Shown here one piece after another: positions 42,537 through 52,061 of a DNA stretch of 64,000 nt. The DNA comes from an uncultured Bacteroidales bacterium. GTDB lineage: Bacteria > Bacteroidota > Bacteroidia > Bacteroidales > Bacteroidaceae. How positions within the stretch are numbered: position 1 is the first letter of the stretch; the number at the start of each line of letters is the position of its first letter. Under the pieces are notes generated by a model. It was not told the DNA's origin, did no database searches, and worked only from the letters and a program-made list of their open reading frames with translations. The DNA lies in the NCBI GenBank assembly GCA_902800925.1, contig CADCGD010000038.1:21655-85654 (forward strand), read 5' to 3'. A program made the position numbers and the translations under genes.

Positions 42537-43241
42537 TGCCAGATAGATGCGGTTATTGATATTGCCGCTAACATTGAAATCGTACTCGCCGATGTAACCT
42601 TCGTGGGCACGGTCAAAGCGGAAATTGTCAGCATTGATATAGTCCCATGATTTGTTGACATCATCCCAGTTCAGATTATAACCAAAGAGGTCGTCAATCT
42701 GGCTACAGGTAATATAAGGAGCCTTAAAGTTGGGTACGTCAATAATTGTTCCATCAGGCTGGAGCTCAGACTTGGCCTCATAGACATAGTCTTGGTTTCC
42801 CTTCGCCCAGGTCAGTTTGTTGAGCGAGGCATTGCCCAACTGACTGGCAGCAGAAAGAATCATGTCGAAGTTGCGACTCTTATGGAAGTTTACAGCCACA
42901 TTGATAAACGATGTCTTGCCACTACGATAGGAGTAGACGAAACCCAGCTGGTCGAACGACGCATTGGTGGTAGAGCCTCCTACTGCATTCGTGGCGCCCC
43001 CCTGAGAAACCAGTCCTAACGACAGGCTGACATTAGAGTGACGGAACATGCCAATACCAGCAGGATTTGTTCCGATAGTTGAGATGTCGGCACCCAGCGC
43101 CTCCATAGCACCGCCCATGCCTACATAGCGGGCTGTACCGTTCAGGTCTTCCTGAGCAATCTTCGCATTCTCATAAGTTTCCTGTGCTGCTACGGGCATT
43201 GTGGCCACGACAATAGCAGCTATTGCAAATAACTTTTTCAT
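42522..43241 (-). pseudogene. FadL/OmpP1-type outer-membrane protein, 5' part before a frameshift
   Basis: Signal peptide 'AIAAIVVATMPVAAQ', then 'LNGTARYVGMGGAMEALGAD' and 'TIGTNPAGIGMFRHSNVSLS', the hallmark N terminus of Bacteroidota OmpP1/FadL-like transporters. It ends 'SGNINNRIY' plus five shifted residues and a stop. The barrel continues in the next frame. Together the halves would give a protein of about 520 residues. It follows the Trp/Tyr-rich gene by 46 bases. Confidence 0.8.
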
Positions 43242-43287
43242 AGCTTATATTTTTTATAATGGGTTGAGGTAAGGGGTTACATATCTC

Positions 43288-44178
43288 TTATCGGCCAAAG
43301 CGACCACCACCGCCACCAGAGCGTGAACCTCCGCCAAAGGAGCCACCACGACTGCCTCCGCTGCTACTGCCGCTGGAGCGATTGCTGCCAAACGAGCCGG
43401 AGCTGCTATAGGAGCTGGAATTGCTGGAGCTGGAACGGCTACCGAAGCCTGTGCTGTTGTTGCGAGAGCTGCCAAAGGTTCCGTTTTGCGTAGTCGTCGA
43501 GCGATTGCTGCTACGTGAATTACCAAAGCCACCTCTGCTATTATAACCACCACGAGCACGACCAAAACCGTTACCGAAGGATGACGAGCCACTCACATTA
43601 CGATTGGCGTGGAAACGGTCGTGAGCTGTCGACCTATGGCCGCGACCGCCATGATAATAAATAGGAGTATACCAACTATAGTAGCCCCATGGACGATAGT
43701 AGTAGCTGCTGTACCAACCGTAGCGCCATGGAGAATAATAGCCATAGTAGCCAGTATAGTACCACGAATCATACCATGGATCATACCATGATGCATACCA
43801 GGGATCGTACCACGTGCTGTACCAGCCATAACGACCATAGTACCACGGAGAATTCCAACGACCGTCACGATATCCATCCCAGTAGGCCTGACTAGGTGAA
43901 TAATCATCGAAACGCGACAGCTGTCGCGTGTACTGGTAGTCTTCGGTCTCTACTTCCTGTCCTGCCGAATCGATAGGCGTAACTGTGGAGGACAAGCGAC
44001 CATTGTAGTCGTCAATGCTACGATTAGACCCAGAATAATAGGTTTTCTTGGGCATACCGTAGTTTTCTGCCTCCTTAGCGACGTTCTCTTTCGTAGGAAC
44101 GAAGTACATATCATCGTCCTGTGCCATCAGCTGAAGTGGCAAGGAACAGATTGCTGCTAAAAGAATCCACTTTTTCAT
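43288..44178 (-). CDS. Exported low-complexity Trp/Tyr- and Ser/Gly-rich protein
   Basis: A 296-residue protein with signal peptide 'ILLAAICSLPLQLMAQ'. Residues about 115-185 are extremely aromatic ('WYDPWYASWYDPWYDSWYY'), followed by a Ser/Gly/Arg/Asn-rich tail ('GSFGSNRSSGSSSGGSRG') ending 'GGGGGRFGR'. No enzyme domain is seen. Similar Bacteroidales proteins precede FadL-type genes. It could be a flexible surface or adhesive protein. ATG 44178 is chosen since the signal peptide starts there; TATTTTTG (minus, 44210-44217) lies just upstream. Confidence 0.82.
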   Translation of the reverse strand: MKKWILLAAICSLPLQLMAQDDDMYFVPTKENVAKEAENYGMPKKTYYSGSNRSIDDYNGRLSSTVTPIDSAGQEVETEDYQYTRQLSRFDDYSPSQAYWDGYRDGRWNSPWYYGRYGWYSTWYDPWYASWYDPWYDSWYYTGYYGYYSPWRYGWYSSYYYRPWGYYSWYTPIYYHGGRGHRSTAHDRFHANRNVSGSSSFGNGFGRARGGYNSRGGFGNSRSSNRSTTTQNGTFGSSRNNSTGFGSRSSSSNSSSYSSSGSFGSNRSSGSSSGGSRGGSFGGGSRSGGGGGRFGR

Positions 44179-44282
44179 AGCTTTTCGTCTTTTATACTTG
44201 TTCACGTTGCAAAAATACAACTTATTTTTATGCAAAAGTAGGGAAAAACCCTAAGACAGCGTAGGTTTTTCCCTATTTTTTG

Positions 44283-44290
44283 TAATTTTG
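44283..44290 (+). promoter_or_regulatory. -7 element upstream of prmA
   Basis: TAATTTTG ends 19 bases before the prmA ATG. No TTTG is seen at the expected -33 position. Confidence 0.5.
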
Positions 44291-44309
44291 TGGGCAAATT
44301 TAACATCTT

Positions 44310-45215
44310 ATGAAGTACTACGAAGTTAATTTCACCATTGCGCCCTGCTCTCAGGACGCTCAAGATATCCTCTCAGCACTGGCTGGAGAGGCTGGTTTCG
44401 AAACCTTTGAAGAGACAGCTACTGGTCTAAAGGGCTATGTGCAGCAAGTGCTGTTTGACGAAAATGCCCTCAAGTTAGCGCTCGAAGGATTTCCCTTCGA
44501 GAACGTTACCCTCTCCTACTCCATCCAGGAGGCAGAAGACAAGGACTGGAATGAGCAATGGGAACAAGAGGGCTTTGAGCCGATAAGCCTCCCCCTACCC
44601 CCCTCCAAAAGGAAGGGGAACCTGATTATCCACGATGGACGCCACCTGCCATCAGACATCGACGTTCAGCCATCAGCCATCATGATTGAAATCGACGCTC
44701 ACCTGGCTTTTGGAACAGGAACCCACGAGACCACCCGCATGATTTGTGGTATGTTGCTTGACATGCAGTTGGATGGCCTGCGTGTACTCGACTGTGGCTG
44801 TGGTACAGGAATCCTTGGCATCTGTGCCCTGAAATTAGGTGCAGCGAGCGCAGTAGGCTACGACATCGATGAGTGGAGCGCAGACAATACGCGTCATAAT
44901 GCTGTCATCAATCGTGTTGACGACCGCCTCACTGCCCTCTGTGGCGACGCTAGTGTTCTCGCTCCCTTTGCCACTACTCCCGACGGTTCTCCGTCGGGTT
45001 TTAACCTCGTCATGGCCAACATCAACCGCAACATCCTGCTTAACGATATGGAGCGCTTCCGTAGCGTGATGGCTCCCAAAGCACAGCTCATCCTCAGCGG
45101 TTTTTACAAAAATGACTGTGCCCTGCTCGAAAGCAAGGCACAGACACTTGGTTTATCGTTGAAGGCTACCCGCACCGATGGCGACTGGGCTTGCCTTCTG
45201 TTTTCTCTTGATTAG
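44310..45215 (+). CDS. prmA: Ribosomal protein L11 methyltransferase
   Basis: PrmA trimethylates ribosomal protein L11 using SAM. The N-terminal substrate-recognition domain (about 1-90) ends 'DKDWNEQWEQEGFEPI'. The SAM-binding motif is 'VLDCGCGTGILGICALKLG' (about 160) and the catalytic-loop 'NLVMANINRNILL' is near 232. About residues 93-103 ('SLPLPPSKRKG') come from an in-frame GC-rich repeat. The stop overlaps the stop of the convergent PpiD-like gene by four bases. Confidence 0.94.
   Translation: MKYYEVNFTIAPCSQDAQDILSALAGEAGFETFEETATGLKGYVQQVLFDENALKLALEGFPFENVTLSYSIQEAEDKDWNEQWEQEGFEPISLPLPPSKRKGNLIIHDGRHLPSDIDVQPSAIMIEIDAHLAFGTGTHETTRMICGMLLDMQLDGLRVLDCGCGTGILGICALKLGAASAVGYDIDEWSADNTRHNAVINRVDDRLTALCGDASVLAPFATTPDGSPSGFNLVMANINRNILLNDMERFRSVMAPKAQLILSGFYKNDCALLESKAQTLGLSLKATRTDGDWACLLFSLD
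44587..44618. repeat. Single-arm GC-rich palindromic element inside prmA
   Basis: GCCTCCCCCTACCCCCCTCC followed by AAAAGGAAGGGG is the inverse orientation of the uvrA unit. It is translated as 'SLPLPPSKRKG'. Confidence 0.82.
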
Positions 45216-47356
45216 AAGAAGAGGTAGCGGTTGTCTACCACATCAGCCTTCAGGTACATCTCGTTCATGAAGCGGCCGGCAGCCTGCATAGCCTGCTGCT
45301 TCAGCATCTGCATCTGCTGCTTCTCATCGAGCTTAGCGCCCTCGCGCTGCTTCTTAGAAAGTACCTGGAAGAGGTATGCGCCACCATTACCCTTAACAAC
45401 GGCGGGGCTGAACTGACCCTGCTTAACAGCAGCTACAGCACCACTCAGTGCGGGCTCACTGGCACCAGCTGCTTGTACGAATACAGGAGCAGAGAAGGTA
45501 ATCTGACGAACGCTGTCAACAACTGCACCCTTCTGCTTAGCAGTAGCGATGTCCTTAACACCAGCCAGCTGGGCAGCAGCCTTTTCAAACTTCTTGTCGC
45601 GAGTAACCTCCATCTTCAGCTGTTCCTTCACGCTCTCCATAGCGCGATAGCCTACAGGGTGAACGGCAGTAAGAGCAACCACCAGCAGGTGGTCGTTGTT
45701 GCCACACTCATAAAGAGGAGAAACCTCACCAGCCTTAGCGTCGAAGATCCACTTCATAGCCTCACGAGTAGCACGCAGACCTGCAACATTGTGCTCTGAG
45801 CTGTACAGGTCGTTGCGCTCCTGAACGCGGAAACCGAACTTCTGGGCGTTCTTCTCCAGACTTTCGAGGTCCTTGTTCTCGCTGACATACTGGCTGAAGT
45901 TGTTATAAGCGTTTGAATAAGTAGCCTTAGAGAAATCGATGGTGTGCTTTACAACAGCCACGTCAAACTTGTTGACCAAAGCCTTGCGGTTGGTAACCTG
46001 CAGCACGATGTTGGCCTGAGAGAACTGAAGGTTCTTGATCTCACCAGCGGGGAGGGTGTTCAGCGTCTCGATATAGGTCTTGGTATCAGCATCGATGTTC
46101 TGTGCACGCTCATACATGGCAGAGGTCATCCACTGCTTCTCACCAGTCTGGTTGTATTTCTTAGCCAGCACCTCGAAGTCGGCACCACCCTTCAGAGCGG
46201 TATAGATGCTATCAGCCAACTTGTGAGCCTCCTCAGCAGTAGCACCACCAACCTGAATCTGACGATACTCGACAGAGTCGGGAAGCTGTACCTTGTTGAT
46301 AAGCTTTACAACGTTCATGGTGTTATCATAAGCGGTTTCGAAGGGAGCAGAAACCTGACCAATCTGCATAGAGTCAATCTTTGCAGCGATATCGTTGGGG
46401 AATGCGCTACGAGTAGCAGCGATGCCCGTATAAGCAATCTGTGACTGGGCCTTGCGAACAACCTCAGCGGGAGTCATACCGCTCTCCAGCTGCTGCTGAG
46501 CATCCTTCATGGTCTTCATCAGCTCTGCGCGGTCAGCTGCAGAAGCTACCACCTGGAAGTCAACATACTTGATATCGCGGCTCTCCACATACTGCTTGAA
46601 CTGCTCTTTCTTCTCATCATACTTAGCCTTCAGGTCAGCATCGCTTACCTCTACATCAGCATCCTTGATAGCAGTGTAGGGAACGGTAGCCAACAGGATG
46701 TCACTCTCCTCGTTCTGAGCAGCGAAAGCCATCTTAGCAGAGATGGGGTTCGACAGCAGTGACTGAGCGAGCAGGCTCTGGTATTTCTGACCGAGCAGCT
46801 GCTGACGCAGTGTCTTCTCAATGAACTTCCAGTAGTTGTAGATGCGAGTGTATTGCTCCATCATCTGAGCATTGCCACCCTGTTCCTGCTGCTTCTTATA
46901 GTCTGCCAAGAACTTCGTGAGCTGGCTGACGTCAAAACGACCAGTCTGCTGATTGACAAACGGAGTCTGCATCAGCATACCATTGGTACCAGCTTTCAAC
47001 ACGTTCTGCAACTCTTCGTCAGTAACGGTCAGACCAACCTTCTTGGCTTCAGTCTCCAAGATGGTGTTGTTGACAAACTGCTGCCAAACCTGATCCTTTA
47101 CCTGATTGAGTTCCTCCTCAGAGAGATTGTCGCGATTCTGAGTCATCTTGATGACCTCCTGATACTCATCGACAAGACTCTGGAAGTCCTGAACCGAGAT
47201 TTTCTTACCTAACACTTCGCCGACCTGCTGACGACGCTCGTTGCCAGTTGCCTCGCACGAGCGGAACATCTCTTCGGCAATGAATGCAAAAAGGGCCAGA
47301 CCAATCACTGTAGCAAGTACTGGTCCCCAGCTTCTGATTTTTCCAATTGCTGCCAT
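45212..47356 (-). CDS. PpiD/SurA-like peptidyl-prolyl isomerase, membrane-anchored chaperone
   Basis: A 714-residue periplasmic folding factor. The N terminus has one membrane helix ('WGPVLATVIGLALFAFIAEE', about 10-29). A SurA_N-like helical chaperone region (about 40-250) follows, then parvulin-type PPIase domains ('YRQIQVGGATAEEAHKLADS', about 350-460). Tail 'FMNEMYLKADVVDNRYLFF'. Likely assists outer-membrane protein folding, in keeping with the outer-membrane genes upstream on the same strand. TAACTTTG (minus, 47420-47427) is a likely -7 element. Confidence 0.9.
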   Translation of the reverse strand: MAAIGKIRSWGPVLATVIGLALFAFIAEEMFRSCEATGNERRQQVGEVLGKKISVQDFQSLVDEYQEVIKMTQNRDNLSEEELNQVKDQVWQQFVNNTILETEAKKVGLTVTDEELQNVLKAGTNGMLMQTPFVNQQTGRFDVSQLTKFLADYKKQQEQGGNAQMMEQYTRIYNYWKFIEKTLRQQLLGQKYQSLLAQSLLSNPISAKMAFAAQNEESDILLATVPYTAIKDADVEVSDADLKAKYDEKKEQFKQYVESRDIKYVDFQVVASAADRAELMKTMKDAQQQLESGMTPAEVVRKAQSQIAYTGIAATRSAFPNDIAAKIDSMQIGQVSAPFETAYDNTMNVVKLINKVQLPDSVEYRQIQVGGATAEEAHKLADSIYTALKGGADFEVLAKKYNQTGEKQWMTSAMYERAQNIDADTKTYIETLNTLPAGEIKNLQFSQANIVLQVTNRKALVNKFDVAVVKHTIDFSKATYSNAYNNFSQYVSENKDLESLEKNAQKFGFRVQERNDLYSSEHNVAGLRATREAMKWIFDAKAGEVSPLYECGNNDHLLVVALTAVHPVGYRAMESVKEQLKMEVTRDKKFEKAAAQLAGVKDIATAKQKGAVVDSVRQITFSAPVFVQAAGASEPALSGAVAAVKQGQFSPAVVKGNGGAYLFQVLSKKQREGAKLDEKQQMQMLKQQAMQAAGRFMNEMYLKADVVDNRYLFF

Positions 47357-47471
47357 TTGATTTTATAGTTTTTATTGTTTTATTTTTGTTCTTTATTTTT
47401 GAATTTCAGATTCAGCCTGCAAAGTTAGTAAATTTCATTGAAACAGCGGCATCTTTTATCAAAAAAATGCC

Positions 47472-48731
47472 CTATTCAACGACTTTTAGTCTAACTAATT
47501 CGATTTTTGTCATCGTATTCTTAATGATTTTGAACTCAAAACGCCCTATTTTCACTATTTCGTTGAGTTTCGGGAACGACTGATATTCATGCAGGATAAG
47601 ACCACCGACAGTCATATAGTCGTCACTCTCCGGCAGGTTGAGGTCGAAGAGTTCGTTGACCTTCTCTATCTCCAAACGTGCCGACAACATATAGTCGCCA
47701 TCGTTGAGTTGTTTGGCCACATATTTTGTATTGTCGTGCTCGTCCTCAATATCACCAAAGATTTCCTCCACGATATCCTCTAGGGAAACAATGCCACTTG
47801 TACCGCCAAACTCGTCGACGACAACACCCAATGACTTTTTCTGCTGCAAGAATATCTGCATCAGCTTGCGGGCAGCCATTGTTTCCGGCACATAAGGCAT
47901 TTCCTGGATGTGCTTGGAAATATCGCTAACATGCTTGAACATCTCCGAAGAGTGGATATAACCAATGATATGGTCGATATCCTCGCGATAGACGATAATC
48001 TTTGAGTGGCCACTCTCAATGAACTTGCTCTTTAGTTCTTCCAGAGTACAGTCGTCAATGTCGATAGCATCGATTTCCGTTCGAGGCACCATACAGTCGC
48101 GCACCTTCGTATCCGCAAAGTCGAGAGCATTATGGAAGATTTTTACCTCCTCTTCTATCTCGTCCTCATCCTTGGCATTATCAATGCTCGACTGTACCAG
48201 ATAGTCCAAGTCTACCTTTGTAAACTCCTTGTCATCAATCTCCTTGGGAATCTTCACACCAATAATGCGCAACAGTCCTCGTGACAACAGCGTAGCAAAT
48301 CGAGAGATTGGATACAGCACCAGGTAACAAATATAGGCTGGCAGGGCGAAGACCGTCAGCATGGTGTTGGGATTCGACTTGAAAATCGTCTTTGGCAGGA
48401 ATTCCCCCGTAAAGAGTACCACGACGGTCGACAGCAAGGTGTCTGCCGTCACACGCATACCATCACTCAGCGGATAGAACAATGTAGCATCAAAGATGTT
48501 GGCAAAGAGGATACCATAGACAACCAGGGCGATATTGTTGCCCACCAGCATGGTCGACACGAAGTTATTCGGATGCCTATAGAACACATCAATAGCACGT
48601 TGCGCCAAGCCGTTCTTCTCGCGGTCCATCTCAGCGCGCAGACGATTGCTCGAGACAAAAGCAATCTCCATACCAGAGAAGAAGGCCGAGAAGGCCATCG
48701 TCACTATAAGTCCTATGATGAGATTCGTCAT
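47472..48731 (-). CDS. CNNM/CBS-domain membrane protein (CorC/HlyC type, GldE-like)
   Basis: A 419-residue protein with an N-terminal CNNM domain of four hydrophobic segments (about 1-190), two CBS domains (about 205-325; 'DCMVPRTEIDAIDID') and a C-terminal CorC_HlyC domain (about 335-415; 'MTVGGLILHEYQSFPKLNE'). The family includes Mg2+/Co2+ exporters and GldE of gliding bacteria. Its start overlaps the lptC stop by four bases. Confidence 0.88.
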   Translation of the reverse strand: MTNLIIGLIVTMAFSAFFSGMEIAFVSSNRLRAEMDREKNGLAQRAIDVFYRHPNNFVSTMLVGNNIALVVYGILFANIFDATLFYPLSDGMRVTADTLLSTVVVLFTGEFLPKTIFKSNPNTMLTVFALPAYICYLVLYPISRFATLLSRGLLRIIGVKIPKEIDDKEFTKVDLDYLVQSSIDNAKDEDEIEEEVKIFHNALDFADTKVRDCMVPRTEIDAIDIDDCTLEELKSKFIESGHSKIIVYREDIDHIIGYIHSSEMFKHVSDISKHIQEMPYVPETMAARKLMQIFLQQKKSLGVVVDEFGGTSGIVSLEDIVEEIFGDIEDEHDNTKYVAKQLNDGDYMLSARLEIEKVNELFDLNLPESDDYMTVGGLILHEYQSFPKLNEIVKIGRFEFKIIKNTMTKIELVRLKVVE

Positions 48732-49432
48732 GGCTGATATGCTGATTTTTGAATGGCTTTATGACGCGTGGCAGCCTGACGCACAGGTACCTGTTGCGTG
48801 GTGTCGGGCTTTTGGCCATTAGCTGCTGGCTGTTGACTGTTAGTTGCAGGCTGCTGACTATTCTGGCTATCGCCTTCCATGTCCTCTGCCTGGAACGAGC
48901 CTTCAGAGTTGGTGACCTCATAGTGCATCATCTGCTCATCACTGCGGAAATAGGTACCTTCAAGCATGCGCTCTGGCGTTACCACACGCGAGAACTTGTG
49001 GCTATAGAACTCATGTCTGATACCATCCCACCACAATTCTTCACTATTAAAGATAAGTCCATTGACGTTGCGGATACTTACACGTCCACGCAATTCCCAC
49101 AGCTTCTTCTGGTCGTAATACCAGGCAGAATCAGCGGTTATATAGCCCTCAATATGGAAGTTCTCATCGAACTGCTCCATGAAGATGCCCTTTTCAAAAG
49201 TCCAGCGGGTAGGATTCTTGACGGTGTTGACATCCCAACGTTCTGTAACGATGCGATATTTGATGACACCAGAGTCAGAAATCAGCGTGTTGACACCATA
49301 ACTCACCATCATCGATGCCGAGTCACGGTCATGAACGGCTGCTGCCGTGTGCGATTTCTGTTCCGTACACGACAGCACCATGAGCAACGCGCTCATGCCA
49401 AAGAGGTAAAGTATATTTAGTCTACCTTCCAT
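48728..49432 (-). CDS. lptC: LPS export periplasmic protein LptC
   Basis: A lipoprotein-like signal ('LYLFGMSALLMVLSC') is followed by an OstA-like beta-jellyroll: 'MVSYGVNTLISDSGVIKYRI', 'YITADSAWYYDQKKLWELRG' and 'IRNVNGLIFNSEELWWDG'. LptC bridges LptB2FG and LptA. The C-terminal tail (about 190-234) is low complexity, with tandem 'NSQQPA' repeats encoded by a short tandem DNA repeat. Overlaps the upstream gene by 16 bases. Confidence 0.85.
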   Translation of the reverse strand: MEGRLNILYLFGMSALLMVLSCTEQKSHTAAAVHDRDSASMMVSYGVNTLISDSGVIKYRIVTERWDVNTVKNPTRWTFEKGIFMEQFDENFHIEGYITADSAWYYDQKKLWELRGRVSIRNVNGLIFNSEELWWDGIRHEFYSHKFSRVVTPERMLEGTYFRSDEQMMHYEVTNSEGSFQAEDMEGDSQNSQQPATNSQQPAANGQKPDTTQQVPVRQAATRHKAIQKSAYQP

Positions 49433-50718
49433 TTTGCAAACCAGCGCTCATTGAACGTCAGTCCGATATTGATGCGGAACATATTCTCCTTAATCAGGTC
49501 GCAGCCTGTACTATGCACCCACTGGGCACTAATATTCAGCATAGAGCGGCTGTTCCACGAATTATAGATAGGTAAACCGAAACCTGCACTTACGGCCAAC
49601 TCACCAGGACCTTTTTGCGTACCTATATTATAATAAGGTGTAGCATAAGACACGCCCATGCGATAGTGCATCAGCTGGTAGAACTTACGACCCAGGGGCT
49701 TGGGCTGCCAGTCAACACCTGCAGCCACCTTGTGACGGTCCTTGTAGTAACCGCCCTGCAGCAAATAGGTTCCTTTGCTATTGTTGAAGACGGGATAGTC
49801 CAGCGAGCCCCAGTTCTGGAAAGTATAGTCGATAGCTGCCAACAAGCTACCCTTATGCATCAACGAGGCACCCACACCAACGGTATGAGGAATGCTGAGT
49901 GCTTTTTCAACCGTCAGCGTAGTACTGCTCACGGTTGCATTCGACGAATTGCTGTTTGTTATCAACAACTCGGCATCGGCATCCAGTTTATGCCCTAGAC
50001 TATACGTCGCGCCTATCGTCAGCACATCATCATTGCTCACCGGCTGTTGCCATTGTGCGCCAAAGTCGAGTTTGTAATTGCTGACCGACGCACTATACGA
50101 ACGTGCCTCAGTGTTTGCTGCCGACTCGTTGGTAGCCATTGTGATGGTCTTGGCGTAGTTGCCCCAGAAATATGAGATGTTGGCACCCAACGACAGATTC
50201 TTTGTCACCTGCCAACCAGCACCGAGAAACACCTGCGAGAAACCACCACTACCCACATAGGTCTGTGTACTTGTCGTCGTAGAACCTGAGGAAGCAGAGC
50301 CAATAGCATTGGAATGCGCATAGGAATAACCTATATTCGTATATGGTACCACGCCCACTGCCATGCCTACATGACGCAATAGCCGGAAGCCAGCCACAGC
50401 ATAGTCGAAGCTACCCGTCTTGGTATTCAGGCTCTTTCCACCTTCTTTATAGTTAGACATCTGCCCCGACACGCCAGCATCAAAAATCATGCTCAGCGAG
50501 TCGATGGCTGCATAGGAGGCAGGATTCTGCATATTGACATACTTACCGCTTCTCAATCCATAGGCTACACCACCCATACCGCGGTTAAAGCCTACCGACT
50601 GTTCAGAGAGGTTACCTAAGCCATATTGACTGTAGGGCGACAGCGTCGCACTTACTTGAGCCATGGACGGAAGAATTGACATGGCAGCCAAAAGGCTTAC
50701 AGTTATGCGTTTCTTCAT
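49417..50718 (-). CDS. Putative outer-membrane beta-barrel protein
   Basis: A 433-residue exported protein: signal peptide 'VSLLAAMSILPSMAQ', then 'SPYSQYGLGNL' and 'GFNRGMGGVAYGLRSGKYVN', followed by alternating amphipathic strands ('LSLGANISYFWGNYAKTI') to 'INIGLTFNERWFAKWKVD'. The pattern resembles FadL-like barrels of Bacteroidota found directly before lptC. Transport role is unproven. It is the first gene of the row running to the PpiD-like gene. Confidence 0.82.
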   Translation of the reverse strand: MKKRITVSLLAAMSILPSMAQVSATLSPYSQYGLGNLSEQSVGFNRGMGGVAYGLRSGKYVNMQNPASYAAIDSLSMIFDAGVSGQMSNYKEGGKSLNTKTGSFDYAVAGFRLLRHVGMAVGVVPYTNIGYSYAHSNAIGSASSGSTTTSTQTYVGSGGFSQVFLGAGWQVTKNLSLGANISYFWGNYAKTITMATNESAANTEARSYSASVSNYKLDFGAQWQQPVSNDDVLTIGATYSLGHKLDADAELLITNSNSSNATVSSTTLTVEKALSIPHTVGVGASLMHKGSLLAAIDYTFQNWGSLDYPVFNNSKGTYLLQGGYYKDRHKVAAGVDWQPKPLGRKFYQLMHYRMGVSYATPYYNIGTQKGPGELAVSAGFGLPIYNSWNSRSMLNISAQWVHSTGCDLIKENMFRINIGLTFNERWFAKWKVD

Positions 50719-50750
50719 CTTTTGTTCTTTATGAATTCAATTTCGGAGTG

Positions 50751-50781
50751 CAAAGGTACAATAAAGCACGAACAATACAAA
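50751..50781 (-). promoter_or_regulatory. Promoter of the outer-membrane protein-lptC-gldE row
   Basis: On the minus strand TTTG (50778-50781), a 19-base gap and TACCTTTG (50751-50758). Confidence 0.75.
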
Positions 50782-50852
50782 ATAAATATACGAATTTTAA
50801 TTTTTTATTAAAAAAAATCATACTAAACGCACGATAAGTGGAAAATAAAGGC

Positions 50853-50860
50853 TAATTTTG
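50853..50860 (+). promoter_or_regulatory. -7 element directly before the DUF4105 gene
   Basis: TAATTTTG ends only four bases before the GTG start codon at 50865, so transcription would start at or within the first codon. Confidence 0.55.
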
Positions 50861-50864
50861 CAGC

Positions 50865-52061
50865 GTGAAAAATAAAAAGACCATAAAAAGCATCCTCAGA
50901 GGGGGACTTTTCTTGCTGACTTTACTCTGTCAGAATACAGCGTTGGCACAGCCTAACGACCTGCCACCGATGGATTCTGTTGAGATTAGTCTGCTTACCT
51001 GTCAGCCCCATGACGAGGTATACAGTCTCTATGGACATACAGCTATCCGTTACCACGAACTGACACGTGGCGGCATTGATGCTGCCTTCAACTACGGTGT
51101 CTTCAACTATGACGCTCCCTTCTTCGTAGTCCGTTTTGTGTTTGGTCTGACCGACTATGAGCTGGGGGCCTACCCCACCCAACTGTTCCAGAAAGAGTAT
51201 CGCCAGTTTGGCAGCATGGTCACGGAACAAGTACTCAATCTCACCAACGACGAGAAGCTTGCCCTGCGCATGGCGCTGGTTGAAAACCTCAGGCCCACCA
51301 ACAAGGTTTATCGTTACAACTACTTCTATAACAACTGTACCACAAAAGCGCGCGACATTATCGAGCAATACATCAACGGAAAGGTGCAATACACAGGTCG
51401 TGAGGACTATACACCAACCTATAGGGAGATGGTTCACCACATGACGCGCAACCATCCTTGGTCCCGTTTCGGCAACGATCTGCTATTGGGCATCCAAGCC
51501 GACAGCAAGACCGACATGCGCCAACAGGAGTTCCTGCCCGACAATCTGCTGTACGATTTCGACCACGCACAAATCTATGAAAACGGTCAGTACCGTCCAC
51601 TCGTCAAGGAGCGTCGCATCATCGTGCCCGCAGGCGTACAGATGATTCACAACGGTTTTCCGCTGACACCCTTTGAGTGTGGCGAAATATTGCTGGCTCT
51701 GGGATTCATCCTGTGCCTGATACAATGGCGAATGCGCCGCACATTCCTGGTGTGGGAAGTGCTGCTCATGCTCGTTTCCGGCATCATCGGCGTGGTACTG
51801 TTCCTGATGCTGTTCTCACAACATCCCACAGTTCGCATTAACCTGCAGCTGCTTTTCTTCAATCCGCTGCATCTGGTCTATCTGTGGCCCGTCATCAAGG
51901 GGCGTCCCACCCGCTACTGGCGCCTCTGTGCAGCCCTGTGCGTGCTATTCCTCATCGGTAGTCAGTTCCAGTGCTACGCCGAAGGCATCTATTTCTTGGC
52001 ATTATGTTTGCTGCTACAAACCACACTACATATTTTCATGCATAAAAAGAATGAGCAATAA
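50865..52061 (+). CDS. DUF4105-domain membrane protein
   Basis: A 398-residue protein. The signal sequence 'GGLFLLTLLCQNTALAQ' is followed by a DUF4105 domain (about 30-210) with 'SLYGHTAIRYHE', 'NYGVFNYDAPFFVVRFVFGL' and the conserved 'NYFYNNCTTKARDIIEQY', a His/Cys arrangement resembling a papain-like (NlpC-related) active site. Four to five membrane segments follow (about 265-395). Function is unknown. The start is GTG; no ATG is available before the signal peptide. Confidence 0.83.
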   Translation: MKNKKTIKSILRGGLFLLTLLCQNTALAQPNDLPPMDSVEISLLTCQPHDEVYSLYGHTAIRYHELTRGGIDAAFNYGVFNYDAPFFVVRFVFGLTDYELGAYPTQLFQKEYRQFGSMVTEQVLNLTNDEKLALRMALVENLRPTNKVYRYNYFYNNCTTKARDIIEQYINGKVQYTGREDYTPTYREMVHHMTRNHPWSRFGNDLLLGIQADSKTDMRQQEFLPDNLLYDFDHAQIYENGQYRPLVKERRIIVPAGVQMIHNGFPLTPFECGEILLALGFILCLIQWRMRRTFLVWEVLLMLVSGIIGVVLFLMLFSQHPTVRINLQLLFFNPLHLVYLWPVIKGRPTRYWRLCAALCVLFLIGSQFQCYAEGIYFLALCLLLQTTLHIFMHKKNEQ

